Part shown: positions 26,055 to 35,101 of the stretch, piece after piece
Position numbering within the stretch: the stretch's first letter is position 1
Layout: each line of letters begins with the position of its first letter
From: Chitinophaga pendula
GTDB taxonomy: Bacteria; Bacteroidota; Bacteroidia; Chitinophagales; Chitinophagaceae
Assembly: GCF_020386615.1 (NCBI RefSeq)
Contig: NZ_CP077769.1
Span: 6,931,501-6,995,500, forward strand
Direction of reading: 5' to 3'
Length of the DNA stretch: 64,000 bases
Notes under the pieces: generated by a model
Databases searched by the model: none
What the model was told of the DNA's origin: nothing
Seen by the model: the letters and a program-made list of their open reading frames with translations, nothing else
Translations under genes and position numbers: made by a program

Positions 26055-27122
26055 TTACGGCTGTTGTGATTTGATCCGGGTCCAGATGGCCTGTAGGGCG
26101 GGATTGCCGGCGGAGTTGTAGTTATTGGCTGCCTGTTGTTTGATATAGGCCGCTCTTTTTTCCAGGTCGGGATGGCTGCTGAGCCATTCGGTGGGTTGGG
26201 AAGAGCTTTGTTTTTGCAATGTCTGGAACAGCTGGATAAATCCATCGGGGGATATTTGCCGTTTTTCCAGTATTTGCAGGCCATAGCCGTCGGCTTCTTT
26301 TTCGAGGGAGCGGGAGTACTGGAGTCCTTTGAGGCTGTTGGCATTTTCCACGATTACTGCGCCGATGCCGGAGAGGTCGCCGAAGAGGATGGAGATGAAA
26401 GCGTAGGAGCCTACGGAGCGGAATATGGAGCGGGTGGTATGTTTCAGTTGTATGTGGGCGAATTCGTGGGAGAGCAGGGCGGCCAGCTCTTCGTAGTGTT
26501 GCATATCGTGGATGAGTCGGTCGTAGACGATGATATGTCCGCCGGGGAGGGCGAATGCGTTGGCGACGGTATCTTTTACGACGGTTATCCGGATATTATA
26601 GGGGGAGGGAACTGCCATGGTACGGAAGAAATCGTTGAGCAGTTGTGAGGTTTCCTGTTGGGGGGTATACTGTTTGATGATGGCTTCATAGCTTTGGTTG
26701 CCGAGGTCTTCTTCGTAGGAAACGGGTACCTGGTCGGCAATTTTGACTGCGATGAAGGGTATCAGCCAGAAGTATACCGCGGCGATAATGGCGGCGAATG
26801 CGGCGAGTATGCAGCCTATGATGAGTGCTGGTGAATAGCGTCTTTTACGTGCATGCTGGAGGAAGTAGGCGGCTACGTCGGGGAATACGACATCGGCGAC
26901 GGTGATGTGTTGTTCGGGGTATCCGGGATAGCGGAGGCGGTATCCGCCGGGTACGCTGCCGGCGTTCTTTACGGCATTCCAGTGCCATATGACGAATCGG
27001 GGCTGGCCTTGCGGGGAGGGCAGTGATATTTTCAGTTCATGGGCATTAATGGCGATGGTGGCGTCGACGGTGCGATCGGAGGCGCTATCGTAGTATTTGC
27101 CGGTGAAGGTTTGTACAGGCAT
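26055..27122 (-). CDS. M48 family membrane-anchored zinc metallopeptidase
   Basis: 355 residues. An N-terminal soluble region (about 1-90) resembles a small beta domain. A membrane segment follows (about 98-120), then the peptidase domain with ALLSHEFAHIQLKH (H219, E220, H223) and the third ligand in LEKEADGYGLQIL. The layout is like BepA/Oma1-type proteases with the catalytic domain outside the cytosol. Likely role: envelope protein quality control. The gene is the second of a five-gene operon, 12 bases after the GNAT gene and 33 before the ThiF-like gene. Confidence 0.92.
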   Translation of the reverse strand: MPVQTFTGKYYDSASDRTVDATIAINAHELKISLPSPQGQPRFVIWHWNAVKNAGSVPGGYRLRYPGYPEQHITVADVVFPDVAAYFLQHARKRRYSPALIIGCILAAFAAIIAAVYFWLIPFIAVKIADQVPVSYEEDLGNQSYEAIIKQYTPQQETSQLLNDFFRTMAVPSPYNIRITVVKDTVANAFALPGGHIIVYDRLIHDMQHYEELAALLSHEFAHIQLKHTTRSIFRSVGSYAFISILFGDLSGIGAVIVENANSLKGLQYSRSLEKEADGYGLQILEKRQISPDGFIQLFQTLQKQSSSQPTEWLSSHPDLEKRAAYIKQQAANNYNSAGNPALQAIWTRIKSQQP

Positions 27123-27134
27123 TTTGGCAGGTAT

Positions 27135-27677
27135 TTACTTAACGAGTTTTTGCATGAGGATGACAGGGGCAAAGGTACCATCTGTCCCTTTCATATTATC
27201 GGGTATGCGGCCATATTCCTGGAAGCCGAAGTTGCGGTACAGGTGGATGGCTTTATCGTTGTGGGCGGAGGTAGAGAATTGGATGAGGGTGATATCGGGA
27301 TGTTGTTCGGCCCAGCGGATCATGGCGGTCATGAGCCGTCTGCCGATGCCGAGGTTCCAGTATGGGCGGGATACGGCGATGCCCATGATGCCGATATGGG
27401 CTTGTTTTCGGAAGGGCTGTTGATTGACGGAGATGCTACCGGCGAGCTGGCCATTGACTTCGGCCAGCAGGAGGAGGTGTTGGGGGTGGTTGAGATAGGA
27501 TTGAATAAATGTTTCTTCTTCCTGTATGGTCATGGCGGCGGCTTCTTCCGGTGTGAGGAGGAGGAAGTCGGTTTCACGGGTTTGTTGGCGGAAGGATTCC
27601 AAAAGGGCGGGAGCGTCCTCTATTGCGGGGGGACGGATGATCAGGTATTGCCCATTTGGAAGCAGGTGTTGTTGCAT
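27135..27677 (-). CDS. GNAT family N-acetyltransferase
   Basis: 180 residues covering a complete GNAT fold. IRPPAIEDAPALLESFRQQ starts strand 1. The acetyl-CoA loop is GIAVSRPYWNLGIGRRLM (a Q/RxxGxG/A variant), and HLYRNFGFQEYGRIPDNMK closes the fold. The acceptor substrate cannot be predicted. It is first in the operon and has no recognisable promoter box directly ahead, but the terminator at 27720-27770 separates it from the cytochrome gene. Confidence 0.88.
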   Translation of the reverse strand: MQQHLLPNGQYLIIRPPAIEDAPALLESFRQQTRETDFLLLTPEEAAAMTIQEEETFIQSYLNHPQHLLLLAEVNGQLAGSISVNQQPFRKQAHIGIMGIAVSRPYWNLGIGRRLMTAMIRWAEQHPDITLIQFSTSAHNDKAIHLYRNFGFQEYGRIPDNMKGTDGTFAPVILMQKLVK

Positions 27678-27719
27678 ATATTAAGCAGGTTCAGGCTAAA
27701 GTGACAGTTTTTGTGCCAT

Positions 27720-27770
27720 AAAAAAAATCCGGATACCTATCTGACTGGGGGCAGCCATCCGGTATCCGGA
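27720..27770 (-). terminator. Intrinsic terminator of the small cytochrome gene
   Basis: TCCGGATACC (27728-27737) and GGTATCCGGA (27761-27770) pair; read leftward the stem is followed by eight T. Confidence 0.9.
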
Positions 27771-27793
27771 TCAATGCGATGATGCGGGCCTTG

Positions 27794-28093
27794 TTAAGAC
27801 GCTTTGGCGTTGCTTTTAACAAATTCAGTAACGGCCGCTTTTTGTGTGTCAGTCAGTTTGGCTTTTTTGGCCATTCGTTCCATGATGCCCGTCCATTTGT
27901 CTGCCGTACGGAATTCTGGCAGTTGGTACTTATGACACTTGCCGCATTTTTCCAGGAATAAGCTTTTACCCTCTCCATCCGGATATTTGGCGAAGGCTTC
28001 CTTGACTTTTGCGGTGTCAGTGGGTGATATACCCTTGCTGCATCCCCACAGGATGACAGCCAGCAGTAATAGTTGGCCTACTGTTTTCTTCAT
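27794..28093 (-). CDS. Small c-type cytochrome lipoprotein
   Basis: About 99 residues from the ATG at 28093 (MKKTVGQLLLLAVILWGC). The longer in-frame start at 28156 adds a sequence that would hide the signal. The lipobox ends in ILWGC, and the single haem site is EKCGKCHKY, with candidate distal methionines in WTGIMERMAKKAKLT. It is a monohaem electron carrier tethered in the periplasm. It is a single-gene unit. Confidence 0.88.
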   Translation of the reverse strand: MKKTVGQLLLLAVILWGCSKGISPTDTAKVKEAFAKYPDGEGKSLFLEKCGKCHKYQLPEFRTADKWTGIMERMAKKAKLTDTQKAAVTEFVKSNAKAS

Positions 28094-28264
28094 AAGAACA
28101 AATTGAGTGGTGATCGTAACGGTAACAATATAAGAAATCTCGCGCATATAACCCACTGATCCGGATTATTTTAGCGAGGGTAGCTTATAGGATGCTTATA
28201 CGAATGTTATACGAATGATACAGGAATGATATAGGAAAGGTGGAGGGAAAGAAGGAGCTAGATA

Positions 28265-28294
28265 AGAAAAAAAGGCCGGCTCCAAAAGCCGGCC
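28265..28294 (-). terminator. Intrinsic terminator of serS
   Basis: GGCCGGCT (28274-28281) and AGCCGGCC (28287-28294) with a five-base loop; read leftward it is followed by a T run. It lies 28 bases past the serS stop. A TTTT on the other side allows weak action rightward. Confidence 0.88.
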
Positions 28295-28321
28295 TTTTAG
28301 GGAAAAATATGGGGAGCAGTT

Positions 28322-29593
28322 TTAGCTGATCTTACCTGCACCGAAGTAGGATTGTAATACGGGGGGCAGGTGGATGCCATCTGCGGTCTGGTTGTTTTCG
28401 AGCAGGCATGCCAGGATGCGGGGCAATGCGAGTGAGCTGCCGTTGAGGGTGTGTACCAATTGGGGTTTGCCACCTGCTTCGCGGAAGCGTATCTTCATGC
28501 GATTGGACTGGTAGCTTTCAAAATTGGATACGGAGCTTACTTCGAGCCATTTTTCCTGTGCTGCGCTGTATACTTCGAAGTCGTAGGTCTGTGCGGAGGT
28601 GAAGCTCATATCGCCACCGCAGAGATTGAGGATACGATAAGGCAGCTGGAGGGATTGCAGGAGTGTTTCCACGTGTGCTACCATTTCTTCCAGTGCTTGG
28701 TAAGATTTATCGGGATGTACGAGTTGTACGAGTTCTACTTTATCGAACTGATGGACGCGGTTCAGGCCTCTTACATCTTTACCGTAGGAGCCTGCTTCTC
28801 TTCTGAAGCAAGGGGTATGTGCGGTCATTTTGATGGGCAGGTCGGTATCTTTCAATATTTCATCGCGGTAGATATTTGTTACGGGTACTTCAGCGGTAGG
28901 GATGAGGTACAGTTTATCTTCTGTGATGTAATACATTTGTCCTTCTTTGTCGGGCAGCTGGCCGGTGCCGTAAGCGGAGGTTTCGTTTACGACATAGGGA
29001 GGTGCGTACTCGGTATAGCCATTGTTGGTATTATAATCCAGGAAGTATTGGATGAGTGCGCGTTGGAGACGGGCGCCCTTGTTTTTGTATACGGGGAATC
29101 CGCTGCCGGTGATCTTATTGCCCAGTTCGAAGTCGATGAGGTCGTACTTTTTGGCGAGGTCCCAGTGTGGAACGGCGCCTGCTTGCAGGGTGGGTATATT
29201 GCCCCAGCTGCGGATCTCGACGTTCTCTTCCGGCGTTTTTCCGGGAGGTACGGCGGGGCCGGGCAGGTTGGGGAGGTGTACCAATGTATCGTGTAGCAGC
29301 TGTTCGGTAGCGGCCAGTTCTTCTGTGATGGGTGCGAGGCGTTGTTTGAGTAGTGTTACTTCTGATTTGCGTTGTTCGGCTTCTTCTTTTTGTCCTTTGG
29401 CCATCAGTTGTCCGATTTCTTTCGAAGCGGAGTTGACCTGGGCTTGGGTTTCATCGTATTCCAGCGTTAACTTTTTACGCTTGTCATCCAGTGCCAGCAC
29501 TTCTTCCACGATGGACACTTGTTTAAAATGTTTAAGTGCCAGACGTTCCAGTACCAATTCCTTGTTTTGTCGAATAAAAGGGACTTGTAACAT
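28322..29593 (-). CDS. serS: Seryl-tRNA synthetase
   Basis: 423 residues, the usual length. The N-terminal long antiparallel coiled coil (about 25-105) contacts the tRNA variable arm. Class II motifs are present: motif 2 TPCFRREAGSYGKDVRGLNRVHQFDKVELVQ region, motif 3 NGSSLALPRILACLLENNQ. It charges tRNA-Ser in the cytosol; the cognate tRNA-Ser(GGA) gene is in this window. Confidence 0.98.
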   Translation of the reverse strand: MLQVPFIRQNKELVLERLALKHFKQVSIVEEVLALDDKRKKLTLEYDETQAQVNSASKEIGQLMAKGQKEEAEQRKSEVTLLKQRLAPITEELAATEQLLHDTLVHLPNLPGPAVPPGKTPEENVEIRSWGNIPTLQAGAVPHWDLAKKYDLIDFELGNKITGSGFPVYKNKGARLQRALIQYFLDYNTNNGYTEYAPPYVVNETSAYGTGQLPDKEGQMYYITEDKLYLIPTAEVPVTNIYRDEILKDTDLPIKMTAHTPCFRREAGSYGKDVRGLNRVHQFDKVELVQLVHPDKSYQALEEMVAHVETLLQSLQLPYRILNLCGGDMSFTSAQTYDFEVYSAAQEKWLEVSSVSNFESYQSNRMKIRFREAGGKPQLVHTLNGSSLALPRILACLLENNQTADGIHLPPVLQSYFGAGKIS

Positions 29594-29693
29594 TGTTTCT
29601 AGTATAAAATTTGGGCAAATATAAGTCTTGCTGCGGTAAGTCGCAGGCAGTAAGTGTCGAGCATTATTCGTCTTTGACGATCTGTGGCTGTTG

Positions 29694-31358
29694 TCAGCTC
29701 AGGTATTTACCAACGATGGGTACCCTTCTACCTACGCCGAATGCTTTGGAGGAGACGCGGATGATGGGACAGAACTGGTTACGTTTATATTCGTTGGTAT
29801 TGACCATTTTGAGCGTGCGGGTGACGAGTGCGGGATCGAAGCCCTGTGCGATGATCTCGCGGGGTCCCTGGCGGCGTTCGATGTACTGATAGAGGATGCT
29901 ATCGAGTACAGTATAGTCCGGCAGGCTGTCGCTGTCCTTTTGGTTGGGGCGCAGTTCGGCGGACGGTGCTTTGTCGATGATATTGACCGGTATGATTTCT
30001 TTATGGCGGTTGATATACCGAGCCAGGGCGTAGACCTGCATCTTATACACATCGCCCAGTACGGCTAGTCCGCCGGCCATATCGCCGTACAGCGTACCGT
30101 AACCGGTGGACAGCTCGCTTTTGTTGGAGGTGTTGAGCAGGATGTATCCGAACTTGTTGGACAGTGCCATCAGCAGGTTGCCCCGTATGCGGGACTGGGT
30201 ATTTTCTTCTGCGACGTTGAAGGGGAGTCCTTTGAAGTAGGGATCCAGTGTTTGGAGGAATGTTTCGTAGATATTGTTGATACGGATGATATCGTAGGGA
30301 TTGTCGAGGTTTTTGGACAAGGCGACGGCATCATCTACGGAGTGTTCGGTAGAATACGGTGACGGCATGAGAATAGCCCGTACGTTTTCTTTGCCGAGGG
30401 CTTCGCAGGCGAGGGCGAGGGTGACAGCGCTGTCGATGCCGCCGCTGGAGCCCAGGATCGCTTTGGTAAATCCCATTTTACGGAAATAGTCACGGATACC
30501 CAGTACGATGGCTTCGTATATGCTGGCGATATTGTGTTCTGGCAGCAATTGAGTGATTGCCTGATAGGCAGGGGCTGGTGTATGTACGGTAGGGATGAGC
30601 AATTGTTCCAGTGCTATTCCGTCGATGGCTTCCTGGAAGTAGGGCAGTTCCCGGACGATGTTGCCCAGGGCGTCGAATATTTTGGAGCCGCCATCGAATA
30701 CGATCTCAGTCTGTGAGCCGACGGTATTACAGTAATACATGGGGATCTTGTACTTCAATACGTTGGAGCGTATGATCTCGCGGCGGTCGGCATCATGGTC
30801 ATAGTCGAACGGGGATGCGGACAGGTTGATCATGACATCCGGTTGCTGGAGGATAAGCAGGTCCATGGGGCAGACGCGGTAGAGCGGGTTGTCGCCCAGG
30901 TTCCAGATATCTTCACAGATGGTGACAGCTAGTTTTTTGCCTTTGAAGGGGATGACCTTCCATTCGTAGGACGGTTCGAAGTAGCGATATTCATCGAATA
31001 CATCATAGGTAGGCAGCAGTGTTTTATGGATGACCTGTTTCACCTCTTTTTCGTGGAGGAACCAGGCGGCATTGAAGAGGTCTTTACCTTCTTTCTGCGG
31101 GTTACGGCAGGGTCCTCCTACCAATACGGCTATACGGTCGGTGTATGCTTTGATCTCATCGATGGCGGCATAACATTTATTGATAAAGTCTTCAAATTCG
31201 AGGAAGTCGCGGGGAGGGTATCCGCATATGCTCAGTTCTGAGAATACGACCAGGTCCGCTTCCTGTGCTATTGCTTCCTGAATGCCGCTGATGATCTTGG
31301 CGGTATTGACCTCGAAGTTGCCGATATGATAGTTCTGCTGTGCCAGTACGATCTTCAT
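29694..31358 (-). CDS. nadE: Glutamine-dependent NAD+ synthase
   Basis: 554 residues. The N-terminal nitrilase-like glutaminase domain (1 to about 265) shows its triad in VVFSELSICGYPP (Glu), HKTLLPTYDVFDEYRYF (Lys) and AVTICEDIWNLG (Cys). The C-terminal synthetase domain has the ATP-pyrophosphatase loop GSSGGIDSAVTLAL and NTSNKSELSTGYGTLYGD. It converts nicotinic acid adenine dinucleotide to NAD+ with glutamine as the amide donor. It stands 100 bases upstream of serS. Confidence 0.97.
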   Translation of the reverse strand: MKIVLAQQNYHIGNFEVNTAKIISGIQEAIAQEADLVVFSELSICGYPPRDFLEFEDFINKCYAAIDEIKAYTDRIAVLVGGPCRNPQKEGKDLFNAAWFLHEKEVKQVIHKTLLPTYDVFDEYRYFEPSYEWKVIPFKGKKLAVTICEDIWNLGDNPLYRVCPMDLLILQQPDVMINLSASPFDYDHDADRREIIRSNVLKYKIPMYYCNTVGSQTEIVFDGGSKIFDALGNIVRELPYFQEAIDGIALEQLLIPTVHTPAPAYQAITQLLPEHNIASIYEAIVLGIRDYFRKMGFTKAILGSSGGIDSAVTLALACEALGKENVRAILMPSPYSTEHSVDDAVALSKNLDNPYDIIRINNIYETFLQTLDPYFKGLPFNVAEENTQSRIRGNLLMALSNKFGYILLNTSNKSELSTGYGTLYGDMAGGLAVLGDVYKMQVYALARYINRHKEIIPVNIIDKAPSAELRPNQKDSDSLPDYTVLDSILYQYIERRQGPREIIAQGFDPALVTRTLKMVNTNEYKRNQFCPIIRVSSKAFGVGRRVPIVGKYLS

Positions 31359-31400
31359 GTCCTAAATGATCTGTGATAAAAAATGTCGATTAAAAAATGA

Positions 31401-32084
31401 TTAGAAATATACGCCGAGCCGGAGCGATAGGCTATTCATATTAACTTTGCCATCGCCCCATCTGGCGTTGCGCGTAACGTCAATGAATCCGTTCTGATAG
31501 CTGAGGCCTACGAGGCCGGTGAGGCGTTCGCCCAGTGGGTATTCTACACCTGCGCCTACGAGCAGGCCGATATTGATACGATTGACTTCTTTGATCAGGT
31601 TTTGTTTTTCCCATTTCTGGTTGAGGCTGACTACGTCGGCCCTGGCTCTGACGGGAAATCCGAGGTAGGTGCCGAACTGGCCCCAGAAGGCGGCGCCGCT
31701 GCTGGTAGGGGTTGTTTTGAGTTTGAGGGTAGCAGGGATCTCTATATGTGTGAGGCGCATGTCGTATTCAGCGGGGGCACTATTGTACCTGCTGAGGCCT
31801 TTGCCTGCATCATATTTGAGTTTGCCGCCGCTGGTGACGATCTGGAGGCCGGTAGCGATGGCATAGGTTTCTGCTTCATTGAGCATGAAGTCGACCATGA
31901 TACCAAAGCTGGCACCGAACCGGGACGAGTTGCGGGTAACGCCTTCTTCCTGGGGTTTGAGCATCATGATACCCGGGTCTATTTTGAATCCGAGCCGTAC
32001 TGATCTTGTCATATCAAACTTGCCTTGTGCCATACTCCCCACTGCTATGCTGAACAATGCTAATAACAATGAAAAACGCTTCAT
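31401..32084 (-). CDS. Outer membrane beta-barrel protein (porin-like)
   Basis: 227 residues with a signal peptide (ending VGSMAQ) and a sequence of alternating amphipathic strands that ends LSLRLGVYF with a terminal aromatic, as outer membrane barrels do. It belongs to the broad PorT/OMP_b-brl group of Bacteroidota. The function is unknown. It is divergent from gldB, with their starts only about 70 bases apart. Confidence 0.8.
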   Translation of the reverse strand: MKRFSLLLALFSIAVGSMAQGKFDMTRSVRLGFKIDPGIMMLKPQEEGVTRNSSRFGASFGIMVDFMLNEAETYAIATGLQIVTSGGKLKYDAGKGLSRYNSAPAEYDMRLTHIEIPATLKLKTTPTSSGAAFWGQFGTYLGFPVRARADVVSLNQKWEKQNLIKEVNRINIGLLVGAGVEYPLGERLTGLVGLSYQNGFIDVTRNARWGDGKVNMNSLSLRLGVYF

Positions 32085-32153
32085 ATTGATTTTACCTTTT
32101 TTTTAATACAATGTATGCAATATTTTTACCTGCTATTTAGTTTTGATAAACCG

Positions 32154-33191
32154 ATGCAAAGTTACACCATAAAAAACACCTGGCTGTGGTTGATCTGTTT
32201 CCTGTGGTTGGCAGGGGCGGGATGCGGGCATACCGTAAAGGCCCCTGACGTGAGTCATATACCGATGACCGTGAAGATACAGCGATTTGACCAGGAGCTG
32301 TTCCGTATTGACAGTAATGCGGTAGGGGACGGTTTGAAGCGATTGTCGATAAGGTATCCTTTATTCCTGCCGGTGTATTCGGAGCATATTGTGAACCTGG
32401 GGCCTTATTCTGACAGCAGCGATGTGGTGAAGCATCAGCTACGGACGATGTTGACCAACCGGGATCTGCGGTTATTGCAGGATTCCGTGAATAAACATTT
32501 TGCGAAGGTGGAGCCGATCGAGCAGGAGTTGACGCAGGCATTTAAATATACCCGGTATTACCTGCCGGACTTTCATGCACCGGAGGTAGTTACTTTTATT
32601 TCGGCGATTGGTAACTATGGAGCTATCACTGCGGACGGTGTATTGGGGATTGGGCTGGATATGTATATGGGCGCAAACTTCCCGGTATATGGGATGTTAC
32701 CGGATTATCCTGCTTATATGATCCGTAAGTTCTCTCCGGAATATATTCCTGTCAACTGTATGCTGGCGTTGGTACAGCAGCGTTATCCGCTGGCGGCGAA
32801 TAATACGACGTTGATTGCCCAGATGGTAGATGCGGGACGGCAGCAATATTTCCTGGATAAGGTATTACCGTTTACGCCCGATACTATTAAGACCGGTTAT
32901 ACGAAGGAGCAACTGGCCTGGTGTAAGGATAATGAGCAACTGATCTGGCAATTTTTTGTGCAGCAGCAGTTATTGTATAGTTCTGACTGGCAACATGTGT
33001 CGCGTTTTCTGAATGACGGGCCTACTACGCAGGGGATGCCGGGAGAGGCGCCGGGTAAGATCGGTTATTTCGTAGGGTGGCAGATCGTGAAGAAGTATAT
33101 GGATCGTAATCCGCAGGTAACGTTGCAACAGCTGCTGGAGATCAAGGACCCGATGATCATTTTCAACGGGGCTAAGTATAAGCCAAGATAG
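32154..33191 (+). CDS. gldB: Gliding motility lipoprotein GldB
   Basis: About 345 residues from the ATG at 32154. A TAGTTTTG box (32138-32145) sits between this and the earlier in-frame ATG at 32115, so the later start is preferred. The lipobox ends LAGAGC. The GldB family is recognised by IQRFDQELFRIDS near the N-terminus, then PDFHAPEVVTFISAIGNYGA, LGIGLDMYMGANFPVY and CMLALVQQRYPL, with GYFVGWQIVKKYMDRNP near the end. GldB is needed for gliding and type IX secretion in Flavobacterium johnsoniae. Other gld genes in the window are gldF and gldG. Confidence 0.9.
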   Translation: MQSYTIKNTWLWLICFLWLAGAGCGHTVKAPDVSHIPMTVKIQRFDQELFRIDSNAVGDGLKRLSIRYPLFLPVYSEHIVNLGPYSDSSDVVKHQLRTMLTNRDLRLLQDSVNKHFAKVEPIEQELTQAFKYTRYYLPDFHAPEVVTFISAIGNYGAITADGVLGIGLDMYMGANFPVYGMLPDYPAYMIRKFSPEYIPVNCMLALVQQRYPLAANNTTLIAQMVDAGRQQYFLDKVLPFTPDTIKTGYTKEQLAWCKDNEQLIWQFFVQQQLLYSSDWQHVSRFLNDGPTTQGMPGEAPGKIGYFVGWQIVKKYMDRNPQVTLQQLLEIKDPMIIFNGAKYKPR

Positions 33192-33220
33192 CCATTAGTT
33201 AATAAAAAAGAACAGGTAAT

Positions 33221-33267
33221 AAAAAAGGCTGACAGGAAAGTATCTTACTTTTCCGTCAGCCTTTTTT
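33221..33267. terminator. Bidirectional terminator between gldB and apaG
   Basis: AAAAAAGGCTGAC and GTCAGCCTTTTTT form the base of the stem, with GGAAAG and CTTTTCC extending it. A/T runs on both sides suit the convergent genes. Confidence 0.9.
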
Positions 33268-33307
33268 AAATAGTTTAAGACTATAGGGTGGATAATACCA
33301 GCTGTTA

Positions 33308-33694
33308 CTAATTGAGTTTAAATGGTACTACCATATGGAATTCAGGGATCTTTACTTCCAGCATTTTCTTATTGAGCTGGTTTTCCATTTGGTAGGTGCC
33401 ATACATTTTCCCTATTTCGGTACGGAGGTTAGAGCCAGACACGTATTGGTAGCTTTCTCCGGGGGCCAGCAAGGGCTGAACGCCTACTACGCCTTCTCCT
33501 TCTACTTCGCGGTGTGTACCGTTAGAATCAATGATGAACCAGTGGCGGCGTAATAACTTAATAGGGAAGGTATTGTTGTTCTCAATGGTAACGCGATAGG
33601 CAAACATGAATTCACTTCCGATTGGATTAGAGTAATCGGGCTGATAGAATGTTTCCACGCTGATGGTGATTCCTTCTGTTACTTTTTTTACCAT
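33308..33694 (-). CDS. apaG: ApaG (DUF525) domain protein
   Basis: 128 residues of the fibronectin-III-like ApaG fold. Key strings are VETFYQPDYSNPIGSEFMFAY, RLLRRHWFIIDSNG, EVEGEGVVGVQPLLAPGESYQYVSG and GTYQMEN. In enterobacteria ApaG is linked to Co/Mg tolerance, but its biochemistry is unsettled. The start at 33694 is fixed by an unusually strong Shine-Dalgarno six bases upstream (33699-33708), rare in this phylum. Confidence 0.95.
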   Translation of the reverse strand: MVKKVTEGITISVETFYQPDYSNPIGSEFMFAYRVTIENNNTFPIKLLRRHWFIIDSNGTHREVEGEGVVGVQPLLAPGESYQYVSGSNLRTEIGKMYGTYQMENQLNKKMLEVKIPEFHMVVPFKLN

Positions 33695-33698
33695 AGAA

Positions 33699-33708
33699 CA
33701 CCTCCTTT
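33699..33708 (-). promoter_or_regulatory. Strong Shine-Dalgarno site of apaG
   Basis: Read leftward the sequence is AAAGGAGGTG, a near-full complement of the 16S 3' end, with six bases between AGGAGG and the ATG. Nearly all other genes in the window lack such a site. Confidence 0.85.
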
Positions 33709-33851
33709 GACGTAAAAATAAGGAAAATAAGTGCAGTCCCTGAAAATTTATATAAGCGGGTAGCGCACTTTAACGAATTTTTAGGTAAAGTGCTAACGAG
33801 GCCGCAGTCACTTAAATTATTGAGCACCAGCTCGCTTTAGGGATGGGGATT

Positions 33852-34178
33852 TTAGGTGATGTGGATACCTTCGAGGATATAGGGATCATTTTCGGCGGCT
33901 CTGGCGGCAATTTCGAAGTGGTTGTTATAGTATCCTTTGCGACACCATTCTACGAAATATAGCCATAGGAAGAGCCAGCGGCCGTATTGGCGGTATTGTC
34001 TGACATGGCATACTTCGTGTCGCAGCCAGGATATATTGGATAAGAGATCGGAACGGGAGGCGCCATACAGGTGTATAGTGCCTCCCAATACCAATGCTAC
34101 CTGCTTGCTATGCAGTTTGGCGGCCGCTATTTTGGCCAGCCAGGAATTTTCTTTTATGCGGCAGGTGATCTTTTCCAA
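33852..34178 (-). CDS. Small HEXXH protein (DUF4157-like)
   Basis: 108 residues. The central WLRHEVCHVRQYRQYG holds H54-E55-x-x-H58. The following WYFVEW-like segment FLWLYFVEWCRKGYYNNHFEIAARAAEND supplies a downstream acidic residue, as in DUF4157-type minimal metalloprotease-like proteins. No signal peptide is evident. It starts two bases after the stop of the DUF5777 gene, so the two are translationally linked. Proteolytic activity is unproven for many members. Confidence 0.7.
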   Translation of the reverse strand: MEKITCRIKENSWLAKIAAAKLHSKQVALVLGGTIHLYGASRSDLLSNISWLRHEVCHVRQYRQYGRWLFLWLYFVEWCRKGYYNNHFEIAARAAENDPYILEGIHIT

Positions 34179-34180
34179 GT

Positions 34181-35101
34181 TTATAATGAAAATCTTCTGG
34201 AAATATTGAATCCCCAGCGGAACTGTCCTTGTAACCAGGAACTGGTGGTTTCTGGTATGAATTGGTTTTCCAGTATTGCTGTGGAGTTGGTAAAGTTAAT
34301 GTGAAATACGTGACCGCCGGTTTCAATTTCCAGGCCGACTGCCAGGGGGTTATAAAATTGTTTGCCCAATGTTTTGTAGTAGTCTTTGCTTTCCTGGTTG
34401 CGGAAGGGGTAGAAATATTCTACCAGCAGTCCCATTCTTTTGGAAAATTTGAACCGGCCGCCGCCGCCGATGGCCAGTATGCTGTTTTGGTCCATATAAC
34501 CGACGCGGTTACGGTGTACATAGGTGGGTAATAGGGACAAGGAGAGGCGTTCGCCGAACTTGCGGGATACGACTACTTGTCCTGTATAGGACATACGGTC
34601 TGTGAACTGTTCAAAGTGACTGGGATCGGAGACTGTTTTGCTGGAGGTCATACCGCTTACTACTGCATTACCGAATACAACCAGGGATACCGGTACGTGA
34701 TCGTCTGTTGTTTGTTGGAGGAGGCGGAATTTGGCCATTCCCTCATAAAGTTGGCTGAGGTCGCCGGAGCCTTTGGCGCGGCTGACACCTATCATCAGGT
34801 TGTCAGTGATACCATATTCGAAAGCGATGCGTATATCGGTAGAGTTATCCATACCGAAGAAGGTTTTGGAGCCACCGAATTCTCCGCCCAGGTCGCCGAA
34901 CCGGTGTGCCACACGAAAGTCCAGCTCACGTTTTTTCAGCATTTCGGTGGAGTGTCCCTGGATGATGCGGGTAGATTTGTAGGTGGCAATCACGGGTGTA
35001 TGTTCTTTAGGAGTGTCTTTGTCAAACATTTTGCTCAGATCATCCTGGGCCATACACCACTGGCTTAACAGGCAAAGGAACGCAATTCTAAGAATGGTCA
35101 T
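34181..35101 (-). CDS. DUF5777 family outer membrane beta-barrel protein
   Basis: 306 residues: a signal peptide (ending QWCMAQ), a conserved KSTRIIQGHSTEMLKKRELDFRVAHRFGDLGG segment typical of DUF5777, and barrel strands to the end (FRWGFNISRRFSL). The family is often found near YceI and c-type cytochrome genes in Bacteroidota, and a YceI gene lies 114 bases upstream here. The role is unknown, perhaps in envelope respiration or transport. Confidence 0.82.
   Translation of the reverse strand: MTILRIAFLCLLSQWCMAQDDLSKMFDKDTPKEHTPVIATYKSTRIIQGHSTEMLKKRELDFRVAHRFGDLGGEFGGSKTFFGMDNSTDIRIAFEYGITDNLMIGVSRAKGSGDLSQLYEGMAKFRLLQQTTDDHVPVSLVVFGNAVVSGMTSSKTVSDPSHFEQFTDRMSYTGQVVVSRKFGERLSLSLLPTYVHRNRVGYMDQNSILAIGGGGRFKFSKRMGLLVEYFYPFRNQESKDYYKTLGKQFYNPLAVGLEIETGGHVFHINFTNSTAILENQFIPETTSSWLQGQFRWGFNISRRFSL

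Noticed and set aside
28451..29296. 281-codon rightward frame opposite serS
   Set aside because: It is antisense to a clear serS gene and its residues follow the mirrored codon pattern; no domain or signal is visible. Other long antisense frames (27039-27704, 22729-23295, 34577-35068, 38036-38536) have the same cause.
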